A DNA stretch of 64,000 nt from Roseateles depolymerans (GCF_003387155.1 NZ_QUMT01000001.1:1739858-1803857); one strand, 5' to 3'; counted from the stretch's first letter, positions 1 to 8,774 are shown. The notes: generated from the sequence alone by a model not told the origin. Translations and numbers: made by a program.

Positions 1-1394
1 ACGACGGCTTCGCTGATCGGCCCGGCCGCGAGCACGGCCACCAGGATCTGCCAGCCGAGGTCCAGGTCCGGCCGCATGCGGCCGACCAGCCAGAACAGCA
101 CCAGCGCGCTGAGCACCATCAAGCCGGTGAGATAGGCCGCGGCGGCCCAGCGTTCCCGCTGCGCGGGATCCACCGGCCAGCCCAGGCGGGCGCGGATGCC
201 CAGCACCGCCATCAACTGCGGACGGCCGGCGCCGCGCCACCAGTAGATCGGCGCACTGCGGCGGTCGGCATCGATGGAGGTGCTGGCGGTGCGGGTGAGC
301 GTCAGCAGCTCCTTCGCAACGTCCAGTTCGCTGCGCCCGGACTTGCGGGCGAGCTGCTCGATTTCGTGCAGGGTCAGGTCCTGCGTTTCAGTGGCTTCTG
401 CGGCGTAGACCGGCGATTCCGCCAGGGTCTGCATCACCGGGCTGACGGCTTGCACGAGGCGGCGCCAGTCGGTCTGGTCGATGCGGCGCAATGCGGTGAT
501 GGCGTTGCGAATGCTCTGCAGGTCGCGGATGGATTCGTCCTGCTGGCGGGCCAGTGCCTGCGAGGCAGAGGGCAGCCGGGTGCTCAGCCACGCACGCAGC
601 TCACCGCCAAGCGCGGTGGGCAACTCTTCCAGGCGATGATCCAGCTGCAACCAGAAGGCTTCCAGCACGCCGCGTTCGCGCATGCGGGGTTCGAGGTCGG
701 TGACGGCTTCCAGGCCGGTCTTGGCGGGATTGCCGTCGTACCAGTGATGCACGACGTCGCGCGCGGCCTGCAGGGTCGCGAAGCGTTCGGCCAGGCGGCG
801 CAGGTTTTCCACCAGCACCACCCGCAAGGTGGTGGGCAGCGCCCACAGCTCCGCCAGCGACAGCGGACGCTCTTCCTGGTAGGCCTTGAGATAGCGGGTG
901 AGCAGCTCGATGTCGAAGCCGCCGTCGGTGTGGGCCACCCAGGCCCAGGTGATGCCGTAGATGCGGGGCAGGCCGGCCAGCGGCTCGTCGCGCAGGCGCG
1001 GCAGCAGGCGGAAGAAGCCGCGCGGCAGGCCGCGGCGGACCTGGTCGGTCTGCTCGTCGATCAGCGTGGCATTGTCCAGCAGCCATTTCCCGGCCGCACC
1101 GAGATGACGGTAGTCCCGCGAGCGTTTTTCGATGATGGACCGGGCCTGCTGCAGCATGGCCAGGTTGTCGTCCAGACGCGGAAAGAACTGGCTGGCGCCG
1201 GCCGTGCCCTGCACCGCCTGTGCGCGTGCCAGGCTGCGACCGTGCTGCTCGAATCGCGCCGCGCCGAACAGCACCGAGCGCACCGGAGGTTCCAGTGCAC
1301 CGAGGGCGGGGTCCAGCAGGGCCAGTTCTTCTTTGATCTCCGGGGTTGTGGGCGTTGGCGCCCGATCCGACGCCGACACCTCTTCTGCTCTCAC
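1..1394 (-). CDS. ndvB: Cyclic beta-1,2-glucan synthase (NdvB/ChvB type), N-terminal part, cut by window edge
   Basis: The visible 464 codons encode the N-terminal part of a NdvB/ChvB-type cyclic beta-1,2-glucan synthase, a very large inner-membrane enzyme that makes periplasmic cyclic glucan from UDP-glucose. Recognisable family blocks are WLLDNATLIDEQ, RGLPRGFFRLLPRL, IYGITWAWVAHTD and LRVVLVENLRRLAERF, followed by HHWYDGNPAKTG. Hydrophobic segments near the left edge (YLTGLMVLSALVLFWLVG and WQILVAVLAAGPISEAVV) begin the membrane region. The glycosyltransferase and glycoside-phosphorylase domains lie outside the window. The GTG start chosen here overlaps the TGA of the upstream small gene (GTGA), which implies translational coupling. 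A second in-frame GTG at 1379 is an alternative start. Family assignment is by recalled motif similarity. Confidence 0.85.
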   Translation of the reverse strand, partial: MRAEEVSASDRAPTPTTPEIKEELALLDPALGALEPPVRSVLFGAARFEQHGRSLARAQAVQGTAGASQFFPRLDDNLAMLQQARSIIEKRSRDYRHLGAAGKWLLDNATLIDEQTDQVRRGLPRGFFRLLPRLRDEPLAGLPRIYGITWAWVAHTDGGFDIELLTRYLKAYQEERPLSLAELWALPTTLRVVLVENLRRLAERFATLQAARDVVHHWYDGNPAKTGLEAVTDLEPRMRERGVLEAFWLQLDHRLEELPTALGGELRAWLSTRLPSASQALARQQDESIRDLQSIRNAITALRRIDQTDWRRLVQAVSPVMQTLAESPVYAAEATETQDLTLHEIEQLARKSGRSELDVAKELLTLTRTASTSIDADRRSAPIYWWRGAGRPQLMAVLGIRARLGWPVDPAQRERWAAAAYLTGLMVLSALVLFWLVGRMRPDLDLGWQILVAVLAAGPISEAV

Positions 1395-1600
1395 AGCCAA
1401 TGGGCCACCGCAGCCAGCGTGAGTCCGCCCACAGCGGCCGTGGTGGCCAGGCGAGGCAGGATCATTCCGTGCAAGCGCTCCGCCCAGACGGAGACGCCAA
1501 ACCAACGGCCTCGAGCCTTCGCACACTGCATCAGGTGACGCTGCAGCGCCTTGGCCTGGTCGTTGACCGGCAAGGTGACGGAGGCGGCAGGGTGGCTCAT
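1391..1600 (-). CDS. Small protein with C-terminal membrane segment, coupled to the glucan synthase
   Basis: This 69-residue protein begins MSHPAASVTLPVND and ends in a hydrophobic stretch (ILPRLATTAAVGGLTLAAVAHWL) that looks like a single C-terminal membrane anchor. Its stop codon overlaps the GTG of the cyclic glucan synthase gene by four bases, so the two are probably co-transcribed and translationally coupled. I recognise no family. A role as a small accessory or assembly subunit of the glucan synthase is inference from the overlap only. Confidence 0.55.
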   Translation of the reverse strand: MSHPAASVTLPVNDQAKALQRHLMQCAKARGRWFGVSVWAERLHGMILPRLATTAAVGGLTLAAVAHWL

Positions 1601-1663
1601 GATGTGTCCTTTGTTCAAGTTTGAAACTGCGCGTTTCAATGGCAAGCAGCGTGCCCAGTGAGA

Positions 1664-1688
1664 CAAAGAAAAAGCCCCCGAAGGGGCT
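1664..1688 (-). terminator. Rho-independent terminator downstream of sodC
   Basis: A six-base-pair stem (AGCCCC/GGGGCT) with a CGAA loop is followed on the minus strand by a T-rich run (TTTTCTTTG). It lies about 50 bases after the sodC stop and about 65 bases before the start of the next leftward gene, so it should end the sodC transcript. Confidence 0.75.
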
Positions 1689-1740
1689 GTACACATCACG
1701 GTGAGGGCAGTGGCCCCAAAAGGGCCGGTGTATGCCGTTT

Positions 1741-2271
1741 TTATTCGATGACGCCGCAGGCGATGCGGGGGCCGCCACCGCCCAGCGGGGCCGGGTGATC
1801 GGCATGGTTGTCGCCGCCGGCATGGACCATCAGGGCGTGTTTGCGCACATCCAGCAGGCGCATCAGGCGCGGGGCCAGGACCGGGTTGGTGGCGTTGCCT
1901 TGCGGGTCCACATACAGGGCCGGCAGGTCGCCGAGATGGCCTTCGCCCCAGGGTTCGCCGTGGCGGCCGCTTTTGTCCGGGTCCATGTGACCGCCGGCGC
2001 CATCCGCCGGGACAGGATTGCCGTCTTTCATGCCGGGTGCGCAGGAAGGATTCGCATGGACGTGGAAACCATGCAGGCCGGCCGGCAGATTGGTGAGTTG
2101 CGGATAGAACACCAGACCGTAGCGGGTCTCGACGATGCGGACGGTGCCGACCGATTCGCCGTCGCCTTGCGGCGTGGCGATCTTGAGCGTGACGGTGGTT
2201 TCCGCCGCAAAAGCGCCCACGAGGGGACACAGGGCGAGCAGGGACGTGGCCAGCCAGTGGCGAGTCTTCAT
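1741..2271 (-). CDS. sodC: Periplasmic Cu/Zn superoxide dismutase
   Basis: This 176-residue SodC-type enzyme dismutates superoxide in the periplasm. The first about 22 residues ([22 protein letters not shown]) form a Sec signal peptide. Copper and zinc ligand motifs are visible: [10 protein letters not shown] (first copper histidines), the zinc loop with GGHMDP and GEGHLGDLP, and [12 protein letters not shown]. The C-terminal ACGV supplies the second cysteine of the conserved disulfide. A good ribosome site (AAGGAGACTCGC before ATG) supports the start. It is monocistronic, with its own terminator downstream and the tRNA-Ser terminator upstream. Confidence 0.95.
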   Translation of the reverse strand: MKTRHWLATSLLALCPLVGAFAAETTVTLKIATPQGDGESVGTVRIVETRYGLVFYPQLTNLPAGLHGFHVHANPSCAPGMKDGNPVPADGAGGHMDPDKSGRHGEPWGEGHLGDLPALYVDPQGNATNPVLAPRLMRLLDVRKHALMVHAGGDNHADHPAPLGGGGPRIACGVIE

Positions 2272-2369
2272 GCGAGTCTCCTTGGAGTCGAACAGGATGC
2301 GGGGGGAGGGCAGTCTCTGTGCCTGAGCATTCCCCGGAGGAACGCCTGTTCAATTGTCCTTGAAGCCAA

Positions 2370-2404
2370 AGAAAAACCCCGGACCACTTTCGTCGTCCGG
2401 GGTT
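2370..2404 (-). terminator. Terminator of tRNA-Ser
   Basis: A perfect 10-bp stem (AACCCCGGAC at 2375-2384 pairing with 2395-2404) closes a 10-base loop. On the minus strand it is followed by TTTCTTTGG. It begins 11 bases downstream of the tRNA CCA end and would terminate the tRNA transcript. Confidence 0.85.
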
Positions 2405-2414
2405 GCTCATGTCT

Positions 2415-2506
<92 letters not shown>

Positions 2507-2555
2507 GAAGCCCGCCATCATAGCGCAGTTTTTCGGAGTGAAAACAAAGTTCTCA

Positions 2556-3473
2556 TCACAAATTCGTTTTTCCGTTTTTGAACAGCGCCATCGCCGTGCC
2601 GATGAGGCCCGAGACCTCGCTCATGTTGCCCGGCACGATCATGGTGTTGTTCTTCTGAGCCAGTTGCGCGAAGGCCTCCACCGCCTTCTCGGCCACCTTC
2701 AGTTGAACGGCATCTTCACCGCCCGGCTGCTGGATGGCGGCCGCAATCTTGCGGATGGCGTCGGCGCTGGCCTCGGCCACGGCGGTGATGGCAGCGGCCT
2801 CACCCTGCGCCTTGTTGATCTCGGCCTGCTTCTCACCTTCGGAGCGGGCAATCGCGGCCTCGCGTTCACCGGTGGCGATGTTGATCTGCTCCTGGCGACG
2901 GCCTTCGGACGCGGCGATCAGCGCACGCTTTTCGCGCTCGGCCGTGATCTGCGCCTGCATCGAGCGCAGGATTTCCGCCGGCGGGGTCAGGTCTTTGATT
3001 TCATAACGCAGCACCTTCACGCCCCAGTTGAGGGCGGCTTCGTCCAAGGCCTGGACCACGGCGCTGTTGATGATGTCCCGCTCTTCAAAGGTGCGGTCCA
3101 GCTCCATGCGGCCGATGACCGAGCGCAGCGTGGTCTGCGCCAGCTGCGTGATGGCCACGATGTAGTTGCTGGAGCCGTAGCTGGCGCGCATGGCGTCGGT
3201 CACCTGGAAGTACAGGATGCCGTCCACCGTCAGCTGGGTGTTGTCCTTGGTGATGCAGATCTGGCTGGGCACGTCCAGCGGGATCTCCTTGAGCGAATGC
3301 TTGTAGGCCAGCCGGTCCACGAAGGGCACCAGGATGTTGAGGCCGGGCGTGAGCGTGGCGTTGTAGCGGCCCAGGCGCTCCACCACCCAGGCGTTTTGCT
3401 GGGGGACCACCTTGACCGACTGGATGATGAAGACCACCACCACCACCAGCAGAACCAGTGCAACGATTTCCAT
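2556..3473 (-). CDS. qmcA: SPFH/Band 7 membrane protease-scaffold protein (QmcA/stomatin-like)
   Basis: This stomatin/prohibitin (SPFH, Band 7) family protein is expected to form oligomeric membrane microdomain scaffolds. It has one N-terminal membrane helix (EIVALVLLVVVVVFIIQSV). The Band 7 core follows (VVPQQNAWVVERLGRYNATLTPG, then VPFVDR), then a long Ala/Glu-rich coiled region (residues about 170-260, REKRALIAASEGRRQEQ onwards). ATG at 3473 has AGGAG ten bases upstream; an in-frame TTG three codons earlier overlaps that site and is less likely. The NfeD-like gene about 210 bases downstream on the same strand is the usual partner, since SPFH and NfeD proteins commonly pair in operons. Confidence 0.9.
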   Translation of the reverse strand: MEIVALVLLVVVVVFIIQSVKVVPQQNAWVVERLGRYNATLTPGLNILVPFVDRLAYKHSLKEIPLDVPSQICITKDNTQLTVDGILYFQVTDAMRASYGSSNYIVAITQLAQTTLRSVIGRMELDRTFEERDIINSAVVQALDEAALNWGVKVLRYEIKDLTPPAEILRSMQAQITAEREKRALIAASEGRRQEQINIATGEREAAIARSEGEKQAEINKAQGEAAAITAVAEASADAIRKIAAAIQQPGGEDAVQLKVAEKAVEAFAQLAQKNNTMIVPGNMSEVSGLIGTAMALFKNGKTNL

Positions 3474-3695
3474 GGAAAGCAAACTCCTCAGCGAGGTCGG
3501 GAGAAAACAGGCCCGTGGGCCCGGGGGAAGTCACGACGAGCGTGGCTTGAGACGGAGGCGCGCCGCCTGGCAGCGGCGGCGCCGTCCTTCGGAAGGTCAC
3601 CCTGCGCCATGAAGGAAGCGACGCTGTTGGAGGATCCGGGCGCTGGTCGCCCCGTTTGCGAAGGTCAGCAAACAGGGCGGACGAGGGAAGGGCGT

Positions 3696-4127
3696 TCAGA
3701 CCGGTTCCAGCAGCAGGCAGGAGCCTTCCACTGCGCGGATCACATGCCGCCCGGTGTTGGGCGAGCCGTTGCCGATGAATCGCGCCTGCCAGGCGGCGCC
3801 ACGGTATTTGACTTCCGCGGTGCCGTCGGCACGCCAGTGATGCACGTCCAGGCTCTGGCCAATGTCCAGGTTCACATTCGGATTGGCCTGGGCTGGCACC
3901 CGCGGGTGGCGCACCTGGCGACGGTGCCACCAGGTGACGGCGCCGCCGCCGACGACGGCGGCCATGATCATCTGCAGGCTGAAATCCAGCCCGGCATGGG
4001 CGGCCAGCGCCGCCGTGGCAGCCCCCAGGGCCAGCATCAGCAAATAGAACGTGGTGCCGCTGGCCAGTTCCGCCGCGATCAATCCTCCGCACACCACCCA
4101 CCACCAGGTGGACAGGCTCCAGTCCAT
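3696..4127 (-). CDS. NfeD-like membrane protein
   Basis: This 143-residue protein has the layout of short NfeD homologues: two or three N-terminal membrane helices (WWWVVCGGLIAAELASG, FYLLMLALGAATAALAAHAG, MIMAAVVGGGAVTWW) and a C-terminal soluble OB-fold-like domain (residues about 85-143) rich in beta strands. NfeD proteins partner SPFH scaffolds. Here the start of the SPFH gene at 3473 lies downstream of this gene on the same strand, so NfeD is transcribed first. No catalytic function is claimed. Confidence 0.85.
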   Translation of the reverse strand: MDWSLSTWWWVVCGGLIAAELASGTTFYLLMLALGAATAALAAHAGLDFSLQMIMAAVVGGGAVTWWHRRQVRHPRVPAQANPNVNLDIGQSLDVHHWRADGTAEVKYRGAAWQARFIGNGSPNTGRHVIRAVEGSCLLLEPV

Positions 4128-4161
4128 GTCAGCCTCCGGATGTCAGCCATCCCTGTTTTAT

Positions 4162-4205
4162 TGAAATCTGCGTGAAATCTGCGTGAGATCTGCGTGAGAT
4201 CTGCG
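4162..4205. repeat. Four tandem 11-bp repeats upstream of the NfeD gene
   Basis: Four uninterrupted 11-bp units: TGAAATCTGCG twice, then TGAGATCTGCG twice. The array sits 35 bases upstream of the leftward NfeD-like start and about 255 bases upstream of the rightward decarboxylase start. The period is close to one helical turn, so it could bind a protein cooperatively or simply be slippage-derived. Confidence 0.9.
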
Positions 4206-4347
4206 TGTCATTGGCGAGGCGGCAGGCCGTCCTCACCTGAAGGAAAGTGTACGCCCCGGGGGCTGCCGGACAGGCCCTGTTTCTATCCTCCCTAGGGGTG
4301 ATCCGGGGAGGGGGCCGCGTGTGCCGGAAAACCGCAACCGTGCTGTT

Positions 4348-4364
4348 GACGCGACGTTCGCGTC
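4348..4364. promoter_or_regulatory. Inverted repeat upstream of the decarboxylase gene (candidate operator)
   Basis: GACGCGA and TCGCGTC form a perfect 7-bp inverted repeat around CGT, about 100 bases before the decarboxylase start. It lies in the 330-base divergent intergenic region (4128-4461), where I see no gene. A TTGACG-like hexamer overlaps its left arm. An operator role is inference. Confidence 0.35.
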
Positions 4365-4461
4365 ACGATTTCGGGTTAATGGGCCTGCGACACTTGCGTG
4401 ACCGAGGGTTGGCCCTACACTTCGCGCCTTTCCTGTTTGACCCCGCTTCGCCGGAGGCCCC

Positions 4462-6726
4462 ATGACGCCGCGTTTCCGCTTTCCCATCGTCATCATTGAC
4501 GAGGACTACCGCTCCGAGAACACCTCGGGTCTGGGCATCCGCGCCCTGGCCGACGCCATCCAGAAGGAAGGCTTCGAAGTGCTGGGCGTCACCAGCTATG
4601 GCGACCTGAGCCAGTTCGCTCAGCAGCAGAGCCGGGCCAGCGCCTTCATCCTGTCCATCGACGACGAGGAATTCAGTGCCGGGCCGGAACTCGACCCGGC
4701 TGTGCTGAACCTGCGCAAGTTCATCCAGGAGATCCGCTTCAAGAATGCGGACATCCCCATCTATGTCTACGGTGAGACCCGCACCTCCCAGCATCTGCCC
4801 AATGATGTGCTGCGTGAGTTGCATGGTTTCATCCATATGTTCGAGGACACCCCGGAATTTGTGGCCCGCCACATCATCCGCGAGGCCAAGAGCTACCTGG
4901 ACGGCCTGGCGCCTCCCTTCTTCAAGGCGCTGATGGACTATGCGCAGGACGGCTCCTATTCCTGGCACTGCCCCGGGCACTCCGGCGGCGTGGCCTTCCT
5001 GAAGAGCCCGGTCGGCCAGATGTTCCACCAGTTCTTCGGTGAGAACATGCTGCGCGCCGACGTGTGCAATGCGGTGGAAGAGCTGGGCCAGTTGCTGGAC
5101 CATACCGGTCCGGTGGCCGAGAGCGAGAAAAACGCCGCCCGCATCTTCAATGCCGACCACTGCTTCTTCGTCACCAACGGCACCTCGACCTCCAACAAGA
5201 TGGTCTGGCACCACACGGTGGCGCCGGGCGATGTGGTGGTGGTGGACCGTAACTGCCACAAGAGCATCCTGCACAGCATCATCATGACCGGCGCGGTGCC
5301 GGTCTTCATGACGCCCACGCGCAACCACTACGGCATCATCGGCCCGATTCCCGAGCAGGAATTCGAGGCGGAGACCATCCGCAAGAAGATTGCCCGCAAT
5401 CCGCTGCTGGCCGGCGTGGACCCCAAGACGGTCAAGCCGCGCATCATGACGCTGACCCAGAGTACCTACGACGGCGTGCTCTACAACACCGAGACCATCA
5501 AGAGCAAGCTGGACGGCTGGATCGACACGCTGCACTTCGACGAAGCCTGGCTGCCGCATGCGGCCTTCCACAGCTTCTACGGCTCCTACCATGCGATGGG
5601 CAAGCACCGCGCGCGTCCCAAGACCGCCATGGTCTACGCCACGCAGTCGACTCACAAGCTGCTGGCCGGCATCTCGCAGGCATCGCAGGTGCTGGTGCAG
5701 GATTCGCAGAACGTGAAGCTGGACCGGCATCTGTTCAACGAAGCTTATCTGATGCACACGTCCACCAGCCCGCAGTACTCGATCATCGCGAGCTGCGACG
5801 TGGCCGCGGCGATGATGGAGCCTCCCGGCGGCACCGCGCTGGTGGAGGAGTCCATCTCCGAAGCGCTGGACTTCCGCCGCGCCATGCGCAAGGTGGAGAA
5901 GGACTACGGCAAGGACTGGTGGTTCAAGGTCTGGGGCCCTGAGAAGCTGGCCACGGACGGCGTCGGCAAGCCCGCCGACTGGATGCTGAAGACCAACGAG
6001 AAGTGGCACGGTTTCGGCCCGATCGAAGAGGGCTTCAACATGCTGGACCCGATCAAGTCCACCATCATCACGCCCGGGCTGGACATGAGCGGCAAGTTCG
6101 CCAAGACCGGCATCCCGGCCAGCATCGTCACCAAGTTCCTGGCCGAGCATGGCGTGGTGGTGGAGAAGACCGGGCTCTACTCGTTCTTCATCATGTTCAC
6201 CATCGGCATTACCAAGGGCCGCTGGAACACGCTGCTGACCGCGCTGCAGCAGTTCAAGGACGATTACGACCGCAATGCCCCGATCTGGCGCATCCTGCCG
6301 GAGTTCGTGGCGGCCTTCCCGCGTTATGAGCGCATGGGCCTGCGCGATCTGTGCCAGAGCATCCATGAGGCCTATGCCTCCGGCGACATCGCCCGTCTGA
6401 CGACCGAGGTCTACCTGTCCGACCTCGAGCCGGCGATGAAGCCCAGCGATGCGTATGCGCATATCGCCCACCGCAAGACCGAGCGGGTGGAAATCGACCA
6501 TCTGGAAGGCCGCGTGACCACGGCGCTGCTGACGCCGTACCCACCGGGCATTCCGCTGCTGATCCCGGGTGAGCGCTTCAACAAGAAGATTGTTGAATAT
6601 CTGAAGTTCACCCGTGACTTCAATGCGCGCTTCCCGGGCTTCGCAACCGATGTGCATGGTCTGGTCGCCGAAAAGGACGACGAGGGCCGCACGCGGTATT
6701 ACGTGGACTGCGTTGTGGACCAGTGA
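4462..6726 (+). CDS. PLP-dependent arginine/lysine/ornithine decarboxylase (fold I, group III)
   Basis: This 754-residue enzyme matches the large prokaryotic basic amino acid decarboxylases (AdiA, LdcI, SpeC/SpeF). An N-terminal receiver-like wing domain (residues 1-130) precedes the PLP domain. Visible motifs are WHCPGHSGG, TSTSNKMVWHH, DRNCHKS, the aspartate in LHFDEAWL, and ATQSTHKLLAG, where Lys399 is the PLP lysine. A C-terminal domain follows. Length equals that of E. coli AdiA (about 755), and arginine is a common annotation in this lineage, but the substrate (Arg, Lys or Orn) cannot be fixed by eye. The product would be agmatine, cadaverine or putrescine, with proton consumption. A GGAGG ribosome site precedes the ATG. 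It is monocistronic and ends at a bidirectional terminator. Confidence 0.9.
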   Translation: MTPRFRFPIVIIDEDYRSENTSGLGIRALADAIQKEGFEVLGVTSYGDLSQFAQQQSRASAFILSIDDEEFSAGPELDPAVLNLRKFIQEIRFKNADIPIYVYGETRTSQHLPNDVLRELHGFIHMFEDTPEFVARHIIREAKSYLDGLAPPFFKALMDYAQDGSYSWHCPGHSGGVAFLKSPVGQMFHQFFGENMLRADVCNAVEELGQLLDHTGPVAESEKNAARIFNADHCFFVTNGTSTSNKMVWHHTVAPGDVVVVDRNCHKSILHSIIMTGAVPVFMTPTRNHYGIIGPIPEQEFEAETIRKKIARNPLLAGVDPKTVKPRIMTLTQSTYDGVLYNTETIKSKLDGWIDTLHFDEAWLPHAAFHSFYGSYHAMGKHRARPKTAMVYATQSTHKLLAGISQASQVLVQDSQNVKLDRHLFNEAYLMHTSTSPQYSIIASCDVAAAMMEPPGGTALVEESISEALDFRRAMRKVEKDYGKDWWFKVWGPEKLATDGVGKPADWMLKTNEKWHGFGPIEEGFNMLDPIKSTIITPGLDMSGKFAKTGIPASIVTKFLAEHGVVVEKTGLYSFFIMFTIGITKGRWNTLLTALQQFKDDYDRNAPIWRILPEFVAAFPRYERMGLRDLCQSIHEAYASGDIARLTTEVYLSDLEPAMKPSDAYAHIAHRKTERVEIDHLEGRVTTALLTPYPPGIPLLIPGERFNKKIVEYLKFTRDFNARFPGFATDVHGLVAEKDDEGRTRYYVDCVVDQ

Positions 6727-6767
6727 AGGATCAGAGGGGGCGCTGAAAGCCCCCGGTCCTCAAAGAG

Positions 6768-6797
6768 AAATGGCCTCCCGAGCGGAGGCCATTTTCA
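6768..6797. terminator. Bidirectional terminator between the decarboxylase and fabI
   Basis: An 11-bp stem (AAATGGCCTCC at 6768-6778 with GGAGGCCATTT at 6784-6794) has A residues on the left and T residues on the right. It can act in both directions between these convergent genes. Confidence 0.85.
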
Positions 6798-6834
6798 TGG
6801 GGCGTGAAAGGCCTATTCGGCCTTCGTAGAGGGC

Positions 6835-7617
6835 TTATTCGGTGCCTGCCAGCGCGCTGTGGCTGAAACCGCCGTCCACGTAGATGATTTCCGAGCTGAT
6901 GCCAGCGGACAGGTCCGACAGCAGGAACGCAGCGGTATTGCCCACGTCGTCAATGGTGACATTGCGGCGGATGGCGGTGGTGGCGGCGAACTGGTTCAGC
7001 AGCTTGCCGAAATCCTTGATGCCGGAGGCTGCCAGGGTTTTGATCGGGCCGGCCGAGATGCCGTTGACGCGGATGTTCTTCGCCCCCAGGTTGTAGGCCA
7101 GGTAACGGACGCTGGCTTCCAGCGACGCCTTGGCCAGGCCCATGGTGTTGTAGTTGGGCACAAAGCGCTCGGCGCCCAGGTAGGACAGGGTCAGCAGGGC
7201 AGAGCCCGGACGCAGGCGGGCCTGGGCCGCCTTGGCCATGGCCGGGAAGCTGTAGGCGGAGATGTCGTGGGCGATGCGGAAGTTTTCGCGCGACAGGCCG
7301 TCCAGGAAGTCGCCCGCAATGGCTTCACGCGGTGCGAAGCCGATGGAGTGGACAAAGCCGTCGAATTCCGGCCAGTGCTCGCCGAGTTGGGCGAACATGC
7401 GGTCGATCTGGGCATCGTCGCCGACGTCGCAGTCGAAGACCAGCGAGGAGCCGAATTCGGCGGCAAACTCGGTGATGCGGTCTTTGAAGCGCTCACCGAC
7501 ATAGCTGAAGGCCAGTTCAGCCCCTTCGCGATGGCAGGCCTTGGCGATGCCGTAGGCGATGGAACGGTTGGACAGCACGCCCGTGATCAACAGTCGCTTG
7601 CCAGCGAGAAATCCCAT
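6835..7617 (-). CDS. fabI: Enoyl-[acyl-carrier-protein] reductase (NADH), FabI
   Basis: FabI catalyses the last step of each fatty acid elongation round, reducing trans-2-enoyl-ACP with NADH in the cytosol. The 260-residue protein has the FabI-type nucleotide site ([14 protein letters not shown]) and SIGFAPRE. The catalytic residues are at canonical E. coli numbering: Tyr146 (LSYLGAE), Tyr156 and Lys163 (YNTMGLAK). It ends with [10 protein letters not shown] single gene, it faces the decarboxylase across a shared terminator. Confidence 0.96.
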   Translation of the reverse strand: MGFLAGKRLLITGVLSNRSIAYGIAKACHREGAELAFSYVGERFKDRITEFAAEFGSSLVFDCDVGDDAQIDRMFAQLGEHWPEFDGFVHSIGFAPREAIAGDFLDGLSRENFRIAHDISAYSFPAMAKAAQARLRPGSALLTLSYLGAERFVPNYNTMGLAKASLEASVRYLAYNLGAKNIRVNGISAGPIKTLAASGIKDFGKLLNQFAATTAIRRNVTIDDVGNTAAFLLSDLSAGISSEIIYVDGGFSHSALAGTE

Positions 7618-7691
7618 GTCTGCTCCTGGTATTCATGGATTCTGGAAAGGCCAGGATTCTCTCACGCAAGCACGCTCGTGATTCCTGCGCC

Positions 7692-7720
7692 TTGCCGGTG
7701 AGGTGTTTGCATAGTACACT
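7692..7720 (+). promoter_or_regulatory. Sigma-70-type promoter for the rimP operon leader
   Basis: TTGCCG at 7692-7697 and TACACT at 7715-7720 are separated by exactly 17 bases, a good sigma-70 match. Transcription would start near 7727 and read through a roughly 340-base untranslated leader into rimP. Confidence 0.6.
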
Positions 7721-7726
7721 TGCGGC

Positions 7727-7980
7727 TTCACCGGATAGCAGTTCGGATGACAGTTGAGATGCGTAGTTGAAGTGCGCTAGCGCATAACACTGTTACGGAA
7801 GACTGCTGTGGAGCTTGATCAAGGGTCGATCAAGGGTTGGTCAAGGGTTGGTGCGTGGCTCACAAGCCAGGCAGTGCCTGACCCGATCGGCTCATAAGGT
7901 GGACGCGTAGTGAGCGCGACATTGCACGAGACGACGCGAAAGCGTATGGAGTGGGCGGATTCATCCAGCCCATTTTTTTT
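7727..7980 (+). ncRNA. rimP-nusA-infB operon leader RNA (candidate attenuator)
   Basis: Between the candidate promoter and rimP lie about 340 bases with no convincing coding frame. The leader contains three imperfect 11-12 bp tandem repeats built on TCAAGGGT (7817-7851), several short inverted repeats, and a terminator hairpin ending in eight T at 7980, 86 bases before the rimP ATG. A rimP leader motif has been described in gammaproteobacteria as a putative attenuator, and NusA autoregulation of its operon is known in E. coli. This RNA would be a betaproteobacterial counterpart, or could give a short terminated RNA. The 5' boundary is inferred from the promoter. Confidence 0.55.
7952..7980 (+). 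terminator. Terminator/attenuator hairpin in the rimP leader
   Basis: TGGGC-GGAT, loop TC, ATCC-A-GCCCA, followed directly by a run of eight T. This is a textbook intrinsic terminator placed upstream of, not downstream of, essential genes. That position implies regulated read-through. Confidence 0.8.
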
Positions 7981-8066
7981 GCTTGTGCATTGTTGTGTCG
8001 CTGGTGCGTCGCTCCAAAACATTGGTTTTTGACTCGCAAGAGTTACACAAGGAAGATTAGTCGTCG

Positions 8067-8774
8067 ATGAGTTTGAGCTGGCAAGCCGTTGTAGAGAAAA
8101 CCGTGACCGGATTGGGTTACGAGGTGGTGGGCTGCGAACGCAGCGCCGGAGGCTTGCTACGCGTCTACATCGACAAACCCCTTGTGCAGCAGCCCGGCGA
8201 AGACGGTGTTGTGGTCTGGCAGGAGCCTGAGACCCCCGTCAACGTGGAAGACTGCGAGCGCGTGACGCGCCAGTTGCGCTACGTGCTGGAAGTGGAAGAG
8301 TGCGATTACCAGCGGCTGGAGGTGTCCACGCCCGGCATGGACCGCCCGCTGAATCACCCCATCGATTACGCCCGCTTCACCGGCATGGAAGTGGAAGTCA
8401 CCCTGCGTGAAGCCTTCCAGGGCCGCAAGAAGTACCGCGGTGTGCTGACCACCCCGGATGACGCCGCCCCCGATTTCGCTGCCCCGCGCGCTGACTGGCG
8501 CGTGATCTTCAGCGACGGCAAGCAGGAGCAGGCCCTGGACTTCAGCCTGGACGAGGTGCGCTCGGCCAAGCTGGTCCCGCAGATCAGTTTCAAGGGTCGT
8601 CCGGCAGCCAAGCCGGGTGGCAAGACCCCGTCGGGCGCGGGCCCTTCGGCGGCAAAGTTGGAAAAGACGGGTTTGGCGCCCCAGGCTTCGAAGGCTGCGA
8701 AGGCGACGAAGAAGAAGAGCAATGCCAAGACCCGGCAAACGGATGACAAGGTTGACGGAGGTCTCGATCAATGA
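8067..8774 (+). CDS. rimP: Ribosome maturation factor RimP
   Basis: RimP assists maturation of the 30S subunit. The N-terminal domain (residues 1-85) and the conserved [12 protein letters not shown] at about 85-96 identify it. The 235-residue protein is longer than E. coli RimP (about 150) because of an inserted acidic loop ([17 protein letters not shown]) and a Lys/Ala/Pro-rich C-terminal tail of about 55 residues (residues about 180-235), probably disordered and possibly RNA-binding. It is the first gene of the operon and its stop overlaps the nusA start (ATGA). Confidence 0.95.
   Translation: MSLSWQAVVEKTVTGLGYEVVGCERSAGGLLRVYIDKPLVQQPGEDGVVVWQEPETPVNVEDCERVTRQLRYVLEVEECDYQRLEVSTPGMDRPLNHPIDYARFTGMEVEVTLREAFQGRKKYRGVLTTPDDAAPDFAAPRADWRVIFSDGKQEQALDFSLDEVRSAKLVPQISFKGRPAAKPGGKTPSGAGPSAAKLEKTGLAPQASKAAKATKKKSNAKTRQTDDKVDGGLDQ

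Noticed and set aside
366-1538. Long rightward open frame (390 codons)
   Set aside because: It is antisense to the glucan synthase frame, which carries clear family motifs; the rightward translation is Gln/Gly/Arg-rich with no domain, typical of GC-rich shadow frames.
4363-6657. 764-codon leftward frame opposite the decarboxylase
   Set aside because: The opposite strand encodes a full PLP decarboxylase with catalytic motifs; this frame has shadow composition and no ribosome site.
7727-7950. tRNA in the rimP leader (as metY in E. coli)
   Set aside because: No cloverleaf, T-loop consensus or CCA end could be found.
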